From Flavobacterium ichthyis (GTDB lineage Bacteria > Bacteroidota > Bacteroidia > Flavobacteriales > Flavobacteriaceae), in assembly GCF_009915155.1 (NCBI RefSeq), contig NZ_JAABLM010000003.1, positions 62,001 to 126,000 of the forward strand: a stretch of DNA of 64,000 bases, read 5' to 3'. Made by a program: the position numbers and the translations under genes. The first letter of the stretch is position 1. Each line of letters opens with the position of its first letter. Under the pieces are notes generated by a model. The model worked only from the letters and a program-made list of their open reading frames with translations. It was not told the DNA's origin and made no database searches. Below, piece by piece: positions 43,307 through 52,322 of the stretch.

Positions 43307-44679
43307 TAAAATCCGTGTTTGCCCGAATGAAATCCTAAAGAAACTAATCCTTGACGAATTTCGGGAGCGTTCATAAATAAATTCCATAATAATCCTGAAC
43401 GGTGGTTCTCGATCATCACTACCATCGGACCTTGATCGATTGCCAAATATTGTTTTGCCACCCAACCAAAATGTTTGCTATGAGCATCGTAAAATCCAGC
43501 GGGACCCCACATTGTTACGCTATTATTTACGTAAAAATTTCGCATTGCTGCTAAGGATTCTGTTGGGGTATAAGGAATTGACGAAATGGCTGCCGTTGGC
43601 GAAATTACCCCTTTGTCATTTTGTGGCATATGAGCGTCGTAACCCACAGAACCATCAGAATTTCTGGAATATGAAGCGGTTAACCCCCAATAATCAGTTC
43701 CGTAACCACCAAAATTATTTGGATTTTCAACACAATGTTGGTAATTTATTTTTGAATGATTAACGTTTACATCCCAATAATTAGCGTATTGGTCAGTAAG
43801 TTGTTGCGGATCGAGACCCAAATACGAATAATGTGCCCAAAAAAGTGGCCCTCCGCTTTGTTCAGCTCCGTTATGTTTTAAAATTAAGGGAATTCCATAT
43901 TTAGTATTAGCAGAAGTAATTCCGCCGTTTCTTGCCCAACCTTCGTGGTAAGCTGCTGTAGGAATAGGATGTGTTGGCGAAGCGGCTGCCATCACGTAAG
44001 TGATTAAACATTCGTTGTAGCCTTCAAGTGGAAAATTCATTTCCCAGTTATAATTTGGTGACCAATGCCAATACAATACGTTTTGATTGTTTCGGTACCA
44101 GTTCCAATCGACACCTTTCCAAAGATTGTCGAATTTTTGTGCCAAAGCTTGTTCTTCGGGAGAACCATTTTTAAAAAATTCACGAACACAAATCATTCCT
44201 TGGCAAAGGAAAGCGGTTTCAACTAAATCGCCACCATTGTCCTTTGTTCCAAAAGGTTTTACATGTCCGGTATTTCCGTCAATCCAATGTGGCCAAGCCC
44301 CGTGGAATCTGTCGGCGTTTTCAAGAAAATTTGCAATAGTATTTAATCGTGAAACAGCTTCGCTACGAGAAACGTAGTTTCTAGAAACTGCTGCTACAAT
44401 TGACATTAAGCCAAAACCCGAACCACCAGTGGTCACGATATGAGCATCGTTAGAAGGGTAATTCCCGTCAGGATGATACCGTTCTCTGGCGAGTTTAGAA
44501 TTGGGTTCGGCAAAATCCCAAAAATATTTAAACGTTTGTTTTTGTACAATGTCCATCAATTGCTCGTCAGAAATTGTAACTGGTGGTGTTACCGGAGTGG
44601 TAGAATCGTCTCCCGAAGAAGACGATTCGCTTGATCCACAACTGGTAAACAAAAATAATATGAAAGCGAAATATTTCAT
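43306..44679 (-). CDS. GH144-like glucanase (PF10091), lipoprotein
   Basis: A 457-residue lipoprotein (lipobox LFTSC, Cys14) with a Ser/Thr/Pro linker and an (alpha/alpha)6-barrel domain of the PF10091 'glucoamylase' family. Visible features are KQTFKYFWDFAEPNSKLARER, TTGGSGFGLM, GGDLVETAFLCQGM and YWGLTASYS. The characterised bacterial family GH144 (founder in Chitinophaga pinensis) contains endo-beta-1,2-glucanases and belongs to this fold group, so this may start cleavage of a beta-1,2-glucan. The old 'glucoamylase' label should not be taken as function. It follows susD by 22 bases. Confidence 0.8.
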   Translation of the reverse strand: MKYFAFILFLFTSCGSSESSSSGDDSTTPVTPPVTISDEQLMDIVQKQTFKYFWDFAEPNSKLARERYHPDGNYPSNDAHIVTTGGSGFGLMSIVAAVSRNYVSRSEAVSRLNTIANFLENADRFHGAWPHWIDGNTGHVKPFGTKDNGGDLVETAFLCQGMICVREFFKNGSPEEQALAQKFDNLWKGVDWNWYRNNQNVLYWHWSPNYNWEMNFPLEGYNECLITYVMAAASPTHPIPTAAYHEGWARNGGITSANTKYGIPLILKHNGAEQSGGPLFWAHYSYLGLDPQQLTDQYANYWDVNVNHSKINYQHCVENPNNFGGYGTDYWGLTASYSRNSDGSVGYDAHMPQNDKGVISPTAAISSIPYTPTESLAAMRNFYVNNSVTMWGPAGFYDAHSKHFGWVAKQYLAIDQGPMVVMIENHRSGLLWNLFMNAPEIRQGLVSLGFHSGKHGF

Positions 44680-44701
44680 TAAAATTGTTTAAAGTAGTCT
44701 A

Positions 44702-46126
44702 TTAATAATCAGGATTTTGTGTCATTCCTGGAGTTTGAATCAACTGATTGTTAGGAATAGGGAATAATTCGTGTCTTCCTACAATAAATTGTTTTCCGTT
44801 TGCCGCCATAGCAGCTGGAGCTTGACCTGTACGAATTAAATCAAACCAACGATCGTGTTCGAACGCTAATTCTAATCTTCTTTCTTTCCAGATTGCCAAA
44901 CGGATGTCTGCTTGAGTTGTTGCGGGCGTGACACCTAAATTTACACGATTACGTACTAAATTTAAAGATGCAACAGCAACACCTGTATTATTCAACTCGT
45001 TTGCAGCTTCTGCGTGAATTAAATAAATTTCAGCTAAACGAAGTACACGAATGTTTTTGTCTCCATCACCATCACCTAAGTTGGCACTTGAATACGCTTT
45101 TTCGTTGTACATTGGGTTTTCAACAGCAGCACTAACTACTCTTCCATCCCATAAAGTTTCGCCAGCGAAAATAATAGTTGCATCTCTACGGATCACATCG
45201 CCTTCAGCATTAAATGCATCTAACAAATTTTGTGAAGGTGTGTTGAAACCCCAACCCCAGCCGCTTGTTCCACGGGCTCCTTGTGTTTGAGAATATTGTT
45301 GCACTCCATGAGCAATTTCCACACCGCGAGCTTGAACTTCAAAAATAGATTCCACACCGTTTTCGGTAGATTCTCTCCAAAGTGTAGCATAATCTCCTTC
45401 TAAACCATATTCACCAGAAGTGATGACTTGGTTGGCGTAATCATAGGCGTTTTGCCAATCTCTTTGGTACAAATATACTTTTGCCAATAAAGCTTTTGCA
45501 GCTCCTTTAGTAGCACGACCTAAATCTTTTGCAACATATTCGCTTTTTTCCGGCAAAAATTCAATTGCAGCTAACAAATCTTCTTCGATGTAATCGTAAA
45601 CTTGCTCTTTTGGCGCTCTGTTTACAAGGTCAACGTGTTGTAAAGGCACATCTCCGAAAGCCCTAACCAAATAAAAATAGTTGAAAGCACGAAGGAATCT
45701 AGCTTCCCCAATTAAACGATTTTTGTAAGCTTCATCAGTTAACCCGAAGTTTTCTGTGTATTCAATAGCATTTGTAGCACGACCAATAGATTTGTACCAG
45801 TTGGTCCACATGGCTCCAACAGAACCTGCGTTAGCACTTGTAAATTGTAAATTGTCTAAAAATGCTTTGTCTGATCCTGAATCCGAAGGGGAACTTCCTT
45901 TATCAGCATTATCCGAAATAATTTCTGTAATTCCTAAGTAAGAAAACGCATAATCCCATTCGGTTAACATTCCATAAATACCGTTCACGAAGGCTTCTGG
46001 TTCTTGGATTTCTCCATCTTCAACAGCAATTCGCTCTCTAGAATCTACATCTAGATAATCATCACAGCCCGCTAAAACACCTATTGCAAATGCAAGACAA
46101 ACTGCTTTTGTATAATTAATTTTCAT
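44702..46126 (-). CDS. SusD/RagB family glycan-binding lipoprotein
   Basis: A 474-residue SusD-like surface lipoprotein with lipobox VLAGC (Cys21), a TPR-like helical core and the usual start DDYLDVDSRERI. LIGEARFLRAFNYFYLVRAFGDVPL near residues 135-160 is the family hallmark, and WKERRLELAFEHDRWFDLIR near the end is also typical. It forms the lid on SusC and captures glycan at the cell surface. It starts 11 bases after the susC-like stop, the standard arrangement. Confidence 0.93.
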   Translation of the reverse strand: MKINYTKAVCLAFAIGVLAGCDDYLDVDSRERIAVEDGEIQEPEAFVNGIYGMLTEWDYAFSYLGITEIISDNADKGSSPSDSGSDKAFLDNLQFTSANAGSVGAMWTNWYKSIGRATNAIEYTENFGLTDEAYKNRLIGEARFLRAFNYFYLVRAFGDVPLQHVDLVNRAPKEQVYDYIEEDLLAAIEFLPEKSEYVAKDLGRATKGAAKALLAKVYLYQRDWQNAYDYANQVITSGEYGLEGDYATLWRESTENGVESIFEVQARGVEIAHGVQQYSQTQGARGTSGWGWGFNTPSQNLLDAFNAEGDVIRRDATIIFAGETLWDGRVVSAAVENPMYNEKAYSSANLGDGDGDKNIRVLRLAEIYLIHAEAANELNNTGVAVASLNLVRNRVNLGVTPATTQADIRLAIWKERRLELAFEHDRWFDLIRTGQAPAAMAANGKQFIVGRHELFPIPNNQLIQTPGMTQNPDY

Positions 46127-46137
46127 AGTTTAAATTT

Positions 46138-49100
46138 TTAAAGTTCTAAATTGATACCAAAAATGAACGTTTTAAGTGTTGGATAAGCCGAAAGTTCGAT
46201 CCCTGCAGTTTCTCCTGGGTTTCCGTTTTGATTTAACTCTGGTGTAAATCCTGAATATTTAGTAAACATAAACGGATTTTGAGCAGTACCGTAAACTCTT
46301 AATTTAGAAATACCAGGTAATTCTTTAAATGTGTAACCTAATGTAATATTGTTAATTCTGAAATAATCTCCGTCCTCTAAATAATAATTAGAAGCCAATG
46401 CATCTCTGTTTGCTCCCGGGTTAGAATTAGTAGAACCTTCGCCGGTCCAACGGTTATTAAATGTTTCAGCTGCGATGTTTTCTCCACCATCGATACGCGT
46501 TCCTTTCAACCCATTATAAACTTTGTTTCCACCTACTCCGATTCCATCAACTGAAAAATCGAAATTTTTATAGTTTACATTAACACTCAAAGCATAAGTG
46601 AACTTAGGAATATATGATCCGAAGAATTTTTTATCTCTATCATCAATTAAACCATCACCATTTTGGTCTTTGTAACGCAATTGACCTGGTTGCGGATTTC
46701 CGATTCGAGGATTTGAATCAATTTCTGCTTGGTTTTGCCAAACACCTTCGGTTTCAAACATCCACCAAGAATAAATTGGTTGACCTTCTCTTAATTGTTT
46801 GGTGATTTGACCATTACCTAAACTTCCTCCAATATAACCATCATAAGCTGGTTTTACGCTTTCCAAAGTATTTGTGTTTCTTGAGTAATTTCCACCAATA
46901 CTATAGGAAAAATCATCGTTAATTTGATCTCTCCAGTTTAATCCAACTTCAAAACCTTCATTACGTACTTCTCCACCATGGTCAAAGAAATCTTGCATAT
47001 TTGGAGAGTTCATAATAGGTTTAATTTTTAAGATTGAATTGGTATTTAAACGGTTGTAATAATCAATATTTCCACTTAATTTGTTATCCAATATTGCAAA
47101 ATCAATACCTGCATTAATCTCTTTTGTTACTTCCCACATCAAGTCTGTTGCCGGAGTACCGTAAGCAGCACCGTAAATAAAATCTTGGTTTGGACCAAAA
47201 ACATAATTCACACTATTACTTCCAGGATTGGTAATCACAGACGACTGGTTTCTTGGAATATTAGAATTACCAACTTCTCCATAACCCGCTCTTAACTTTA
47301 AGAAATCAAAAGTTTTAGATTCTGCCATAAAAGATTCATTAGAGATTACCCAACCCGCAGAAACTGAAGGGAAAGTTCCCCAATAATTTCTGTTGTTACG
47401 GAAATCACTGTTTCCATCTCGTCTGATAACACCACTGATAAAATAACGCTCGTCAAAATTATACTGCAAACGCCCGAAGTAAGATAAAATTTGCGTTGGT
47501 GTTGAAAACTGTTGTTCAGCGATTTTTACGCCTTCGGCAAAATTGATATTCCAATAATTTGATTGTGTTGGAACGTCAAACCCTCTGATAGTAGAAGTAT
47601 AAACATCGTTTCTTCTATCTTGCGTAGCACCCAAAACCGCATCAAAATTATGTTTACCAAAAGAATGTTCGAAAGTTAAAAAGTTATCCCAGTTATAACG
47701 ATAGCTTTCCACATCAGCATAAGATAATGAATTATATGACCAAGTGGTTACATTGTCTTCCATGGCATCATGGTTTGCTTCATATTCCGCTTGCGTTCTG
47801 GTTGGATCACCTGCTAACCAAGTTCCCATCAAATCACTGTAAACTCTTCGTTTGCTAAAAGATTTTGTAGCACCAAAACGAGAAGTAATTTTCAACCAAT
47901 CAGTAATTTTGTATTCTGCCTCAATTGATCCTTGTAGCTCTGTCATTTTGTTTCTTTCATTCGCAAAATGCACTGATGCTACAGGATTTGCTGCAGTATT
48001 TAGTCTACCAATTCTATCACCCGGATTTGTTGGCAAATAACCAATCACTCCTGTTGTTGCGTTTACAAAGTTTTGACCCCATTGACCTGTTGGATAATAT
48101 ACCGGTGTTAATGGAGATTGACGATAAGCATCAGAAAAAGCACCAAATGGTTTCGGAGTTGATTTTGTGAAAGTTAAATTTACATTATTTGTAATTTTCA
48201 ATCTGTCGTTAAGTGCTTTAAAACTTGTGTTAGAACGAAGTGTGTTTCTGGTAATATCTTGATTTTTTAAGATACCATCTTCGTTAAAATTATTGAAGCT
48301 AAAGAAATATGTTGAGCTTTCTCCACCTCCAGAAAATGAAATATTATTACTGTTAATCATTCCAATATCGGTCAACTCATCATACCAATCCGTATCATAC
48401 GGCTGATTTTCTTGTAAGAAATAAGTATTGGCCGTTTGTGGGCTAAATCTTTGAAAATCGTTAAAATAAGTGATGTATTGATCTGCATTTGCCATTTTTA
48501 CAGCATTGACTGTAGATCTCGCACCGTAAAAAGAATCAACGTTTACACGGGTTTTTCCAGTACGTCCTCTTTTAGTCGTAATCAAAACAACACCATTTGC
48601 AGCATTCGAACCATAAATTGCAGCAGTTGCCGCGTCTTTCACAATATCGAAAGATTCAATGTCTGAAGGCGCTAAATTGGCAATACTTCCTGTGATGACA
48701 CCATCAACAACAAAAATTGGAGTTCTTCCTCCTTCTGCAGTTCCTAAACCACGAATAATAATGGTAGGTGTCGCTCCTGGAGCATCGTTGGCAATAATGT
48801 TAACACCTGCTGCTTTACCTTGTAATGATTGTAAGGCATTGAAAGCAGGTTGTTTGGTAATTTCGCCCGATTTAATTGTGGACACAGATCCCGTTAATTC
48901 CGAACGTTTTGCGGTACCGTATCCAATTACAACAACTTCCGATAAATCTGTTGCGGAAGAAGACATGCTAATAGTCATTCCGGAAGCCGCAGGAAGCGAA
49001 ACCGAATTGTAACCTAAAAAGGAAAATGTTAACTGTTGTCCGACTTCGGCATTAATTGAGAAATTTCCATCAAAGTCGGAAACCGCACTCGAATTTGGTG

Positions 49101-49224
49101 CCGTAATGGTTACTCCCGGAAGCGGAAGTCCATCCTGATCTTGCACCTTACCTGTTATTTCTTGTGCAACCATCGCACCGTGAAATAACAAAAATGCAAA
49201 CACTCCAAAAATAAAGTTTTTCAT
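46138..49224 (-). CDS. SusC/RagA family TonB-linked outer-membrane transporter
   Basis: A 1028-residue SusC-type transporter with signal peptide (to MVAQ, residue 20), a carboxypeptidase D-like regulatory domain (about 21-100, ITGKVQDQDGLPLPGVTI), the plug (about 105-230, with VVIGYGTAKRSELTGSVS and PIFVVDGVI) and a large 22-strand beta-barrel ending FIFGINLEL. No N-terminal sigma-regulatory STN domain is present, so regulation should be through the adjacent regulator. It imports oligosaccharides captured by SusD using TonB energy. It is the first structural gene of the locus. Confidence 0.94.
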   Translation of the reverse strand: MKNFIFGVFAFLLFHGAMVAQEITGKVQDQDGLPLPGVTITAPNSSAVSDFDGNFSINAEVGQQLTFSFLGYNSVSLPAASGMTISMSSSATDLSEVVVIGYGTAKRSELTGSVSTIKSGEITKQPAFNALQSLQGKAAGVNIIANDAPGATPTIIIRGLGTAEGGRTPIFVVDGVITGSIANLAPSDIESFDIVKDAATAAIYGSNAANGVVLITTKRGRTGKTRVNVDSFYGARSTVNAVKMANADQYITYFNDFQRFSPQTANTYFLQENQPYDTDWYDELTDIGMINSNNISFSGGGESSTYFFSFNNFNEDGILKNQDITRNTLRSNTSFKALNDRLKITNNVNLTFTKSTPKPFGAFSDAYRQSPLTPVYYPTGQWGQNFVNATTGVIGYLPTNPGDRIGRLNTAANPVASVHFANERNKMTELQGSIEAEYKITDWLKITSRFGATKSFSKRRVYSDLMGTWLAGDPTRTQAEYEANHDAMEDNVTTWSYNSLSYADVESYRYNWDNFLTFEHSFGKHNFDAVLGATQDRRNDVYTSTIRGFDVPTQSNYWNINFAEGVKIAEQQFSTPTQILSYFGRLQYNFDERYFISGVIRRDGNSDFRNNRNYWGTFPSVSAGWVISNESFMAESKTFDFLKLRAGYGEVGNSNIPRNQSSVITNPGSNSVNYVFGPNQDFIYGAAYGTPATDLMWEVTKEINAGIDFAILDNKLSGNIDYYNRLNTNSILKIKPIMNSPNMQDFFDHGGEVRNEGFEVGLNWRDQINDDFSYSIGGNYSRNTNTLESVKPAYDGYIGGSLGNGQITKQLREGQPIYSWWMFETEGVWQNQAEIDSNPRIGNPQPGQLRYKDQNGDGLIDDRDKKFFGSYIPKFTYALSVNVNYKNFDFSVDGIGVGGNKVYNGLKGTRIDGGENIAAETFNNRWTGEGSTNSNPGANRDALASNYYLEDGDYFRINNITLGYTFKELPGISKLRVYGTAQNPFMFTKYSGFTPELNQNGNPGETAGIELSAYPTLKTFIFGINLEL

Positions 49225-49297
49225 TTGTTTAAAATTTGTTAAAAGTTAGTGAAACGAAAGTAAGGAATTACAACGTTGTAGTAAAACAATATCTATC

Positions 49298-49421
49298 ACT
49301 ACATTACTACATCAAAAATAATTTACTATAACTTAATCAAATGATTGTCAATAAAATACAATGGTAAAAATGTATATAAATACGAGGTGTTAAAATTTCA
49401 ATGATGTATATTTGATGTAGT
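49298..49421. promoter_or_regulatory. Candidate regulator sites and promoter upstream of susC-like gene
   Basis: The 231-base gap 49225-49455 holds a likely minus-strand promoter: TTG 49340-49338, 17 bases, TATTTTTG 49320-49313. It overlaps actacatcaaa (49306-49316), which has a perfect inverted copy tttgatgtagt at 49411-49421; a further actacat lies at 49298-49304. A palindrome aaaacgtttt is at 49438-49447. These are candidate sites for the locus regulator; the protein that binds is inferred. Confidence 0.5.
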
Positions 49422-49455
49422 GCTAAATGTTAAAACGAAAACGTTTTAAATGCGA

Positions 49456-52236
49456 TTAAATTTTCATCATGAAATTGTTTAAACTTTCATCTTGTGCTAA
49501 ATTGAGTTTTTTTCGCAAACGATATCGGTGTAATTCCACTCCTCTAAAAGTAATGTTCATCAACGGAGCAATTTCTTTAGATGATAAATTCATTTTAAGA
49601 TAAATGCAAAGTTTGATATCTTTTGAAGTTAAATTCGGAAATTGGGTGGTGAGTTTTTGCACAAATTCCTCATTGCTTTGCATTAAATTTTGTTGGAAAC
49701 TTTCCCACTCATTTTTGTTCAAAGCGTTTACTTTAATCGACTTTCTAATTTTTTCTTTTATTTTTCTGGATTCATTTTCACTTTCTAAAATTTGCTGAAT
49801 GCTATCAATCATTTCGCTTTGTTTTGCAATAGATAATGATTTCCCTGCTACTTCATAAGCTTTATTTTGCACTTCGATTTCCAAAATATGTTTTTCGTAC
49901 TCTTGTAATTTTCTATTATTTTCAGCTTTTAACTCTAATTCCAAAATTTCTTGTTGGTGTTTTAATTCCTCTTCTCTTAATTTTAGCTTTTCTGAATATC
50001 TTACTTGATTCCAGCGATAGTACAAAAACAAGGCAGCCGCAATCACAAAAATATACACTAAAATCATCCAAAATGAATAGTACCAAGGCCAACGAACATC
50101 AAATTGATAATCCGCAATCTTGGTAAAACTAGTTCCATTATTCACATAAAAATTGACGATGTGACTTCCGCTGGTTAAGTTATTGAGGACGAGCGTTCCA
50201 TTTTTTAGCGGGATAAATTTTTCTTCTTGATCTAAACGGTAGAAAATTTCTGGACGGTTAAAACCTAAATATTCACTTATAATGTTGATTTCTACAGGTT
50301 GTCCGTTTGCAATTTTGTTTCCTTCTACAATAAGCTCTCCTTGAAAATAACCTTCGGTAATAAACTTTTGATTTGAAACTTTAGTTTTTTGAGATGTTAT
50401 TGAGAAAAACCCATCGTCAAGGTTTATTAGAAATTGATTTTGGTCTTTAAAAACCTTTATATTCTCTAATATAATTCTACCCCGGTAATATTTTTCTGGG
50501 ATAAGATTCCAGACAAATTTATTGTTTTTTTGGTGAACGGTGTATAGCATATCATCTCTTAAAACCATAAAATTATCTTGGTCAATTTCAATAACTTCGG
50601 TAACATTTTTGAAATCTTTGTTGAAGGCATCACTTTTTACTAATTTCCCCGAAATAGAATTATAAGTGTACCAATTATTGTCAATTAAAAATAGAATTTC
50701 GTTTTTGTACGAAAATAATTTGACTGCAAAGTCATTGATAATTCCATTACTTTGCGATACATTTTCTACTTTTTCAACTTCAAAATTTTTGTTGTAAATA
50801 ATTCTATACAAACTTCTATAACTATCTGCTGCCCATAATTCTCCGGGTTTATTTTGGGCAAGATTACGGATAGGCTTAGTAATTTTTGCTAGATTTTTAT
50901 ATTGCGAAAGATCATTAGGATTCTCATAAACCACAATACCAGAGTAATTTCCTTGAAAATAAACTTTTTCAAATTTACTTTCTAATAATTTCCAGCCACC
51001 GTTTACGGGATTTACTCTTTTTAAAACACCATCATAATAATAAGTACCATCATTGTGACCTATTATAAAATCGTTATCCTTTTTAAATATGTCCCAAACT
51101 TGCCCTTGCGAATTTGGAATTACTTCTAAATCCTTATTCTTGCAGGTAAAAATCCCATGGTTAGTAACAAACAAGTATCCTTTTTGTAAAGTTGCCAATG
51201 AATAAACTGAACCTAAAATTCCAGAATTATCGGTAAAAATTTCCACTGGCGAATTGATTTCAACATGGCTAATCCCATTGTCTAATCCAAGCCATAAATC
51301 GCCTTCTTTATCAGTGGTAATCGTTAAAATACAGTTGTTTTTCAACGTATTTTGCCGATTTAAGTTTTGGTATTTCCCTGATTTTAAATCTACTAAAAAT
51401 AAGCCTTGCAAGCTCGTTCCAACTGCCATTTTATCATCATCAATAATTTTGGCAGTAATAATTACTTTTTCTTTAAAAACATTGTTAAGTGCATGATTCC
51501 AAGGCACAAGTTTGTCATTTTCTTCAACAAAAATTCCATTGTGTTTGGTAAAAATATGGAGCTTCCCATTGAATTTCTCCATATTGTGTATCACATTATT
51601 TTCAAGAATTTTCCAATTTTCTTTTTTTATAAAAGTTTTGTTTTCAAAAACGTAAACCCCATGTTTCACGGTAGCTACATAAATCGTATCATCAATCTCA
51701 TAACAGTAGGAAATTTGATGGGGAAACTTTATTTTTTCGAGTTTTTGATTAGCATTTAAAATGAATAATTCGTTGAAAGTTTGAAAATACAATTTGTCTT
51801 TCGATTTAAAAATTTTCCAAATTTCTTCGTTGTCCGGACTATTTCTAAGCAACTCATTATTTTCTGTGAGCGACTGGTATTGCATCACACCATTTTTTCT
51901 TTGCCAAAAACCAAACTCTTTGTAGGAACCACAATAAATTTTATCACCATGACTATAAATGGACCTAATAATGGTTTTATTAGGTAAAGTATAACGTTCC
52001 CATTTTACACCATTGTATCTAATAAAATAATGATTATTGGCAAAATAAATTGCATTGTCATTCCCTTGAACCACGTTCCAAACCTGATTATCACCAGAAT
52101 ATTCATGCTTGGTAAAATTTTCAACAAATGGCAAAAGTTCTTGAGCCGTAATATGTTGAGTAAAAAGGAGGATTAATAAAATTTTGAAAAACTTAAAATT
52201 CACTTTGCAAGTTTTGTTTTCAAAGATAAAAAACAA
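49456..52236 (-). CDS. Membrane-spanning one-component regulator (Y_Y_Y, LuxR HTH)
   Basis: A 926-residue regulator. An N-terminal signal or membrane segment (about 15-32) is followed by beta-propeller-type sensor repeats (about 35-630), a Y_Y_Y-like Ig domain (about 640-710), a transmembrane helix (about 720-740), a cytoplasmic coiled coil (about 745-800) and a LuxR-type HTH (about 865-915, LTSKDIKLCIYLKMNLSSKE). No kinase or receiver domain exists, so glycan sensing outside is linked directly to DNA binding inside, as proposed for SusR-like proteins. The start could also be GTG 52203. It lies just upstream of the susC-like gene, same strand. Confidence 0.85.
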   Translation of the reverse strand: MFFIFENKTCKVNFKFFKILLILLFTQHITAQELLPFVENFTKHEYSGDNQVWNVVQGNDNAIYFANNHYFIRYNGVKWERYTLPNKTIIRSIYSHGDKIYCGSYKEFGFWQRKNGVMQYQSLTENNELLRNSPDNEEIWKIFKSKDKLYFQTFNELFILNANQKLEKIKFPHQISYCYEIDDTIYVATVKHGVYVFENKTFIKKENWKILENNVIHNMEKFNGKLHIFTKHNGIFVEENDKLVPWNHALNNVFKEKVIITAKIIDDDKMAVGTSLQGLFLVDLKSGKYQNLNRQNTLKNNCILTITTDKEGDLWLGLDNGISHVEINSPVEIFTDNSGILGSVYSLATLQKGYLFVTNHGIFTCKNKDLEVIPNSQGQVWDIFKKDNDFIIGHNDGTYYYDGVLKRVNPVNGGWKLLESKFEKVYFQGNYSGIVVYENPNDLSQYKNLAKITKPIRNLAQNKPGELWAADSYRSLYRIIYNKNFEVEKVENVSQSNGIINDFAVKLFSYKNEILFLIDNNWYTYNSISGKLVKSDAFNKDFKNVTEVIEIDQDNFMVLRDDMLYTVHQKNNKFVWNLIPEKYYRGRIILENIKVFKDQNQFLINLDDGFFSITSQKTKVSNQKFITEGYFQGELIVEGNKIANGQPVEINIISEYLGFNRPEIFYRLDQEEKFIPLKNGTLVLNNLTSGSHIVNFYVNNGTSFTKIADYQFDVRWPWYYSFWMILVYIFVIAAALFLYYRWNQVRYSEKLKLREEELKHQQEILELELKAENNRKLQEYEKHILEIEVQNKAYEVAGKSLSIAKQSEMIDSIQQILESENESRKIKEKIRKSIKVNALNKNEWESFQQNLMQSNEEFVQKLTTQFPNLTSKDIKLCIYLKMNLSSKEIAPLMNITFRGVELHRYRLRKKLNLAQDESLNNFMMKI

Positions 52237-52273
52237 TTCCGACTTTTAGCAACGCATAAAAAGACGTTATAGA

Positions 52274-52305
52274 TTGCGGTATTTAATCATAAAAAACTAT
52301 TTTTG
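52274..52305 (+). promoter_or_regulatory. Candidate promoter of the duplicated-domain lipoprotein
   Basis: TTG at 52274-52276, a 21-base spacer and TATTTTTG at 52298-52305, 17 bases before the ATG at 52323. Confidence 0.45.
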
Positions 52306-52322
52306 CTTAAAAAAATTTTGCA

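Noticed and set aside
43307-43465. N-terminal extension of the esterase into the GH144-like gene.
   Set aside because: A clear signal peptide begins at ATG 43306, and the extension would be an out-of-frame overlap with a real gene.
43306-44679. Reading the PF10091 protein as a true glucoamylase acting on starch.
   Set aside because: The label is historical; the locus lacks GH13 partners, and characterised relatives act on beta-1,2-glucans.
46614-49012. Several plus-strand open frames opposite the susC-like gene.
   Set aside because: They mirror a real, well-conserved gene on the minus strand and show no domain.
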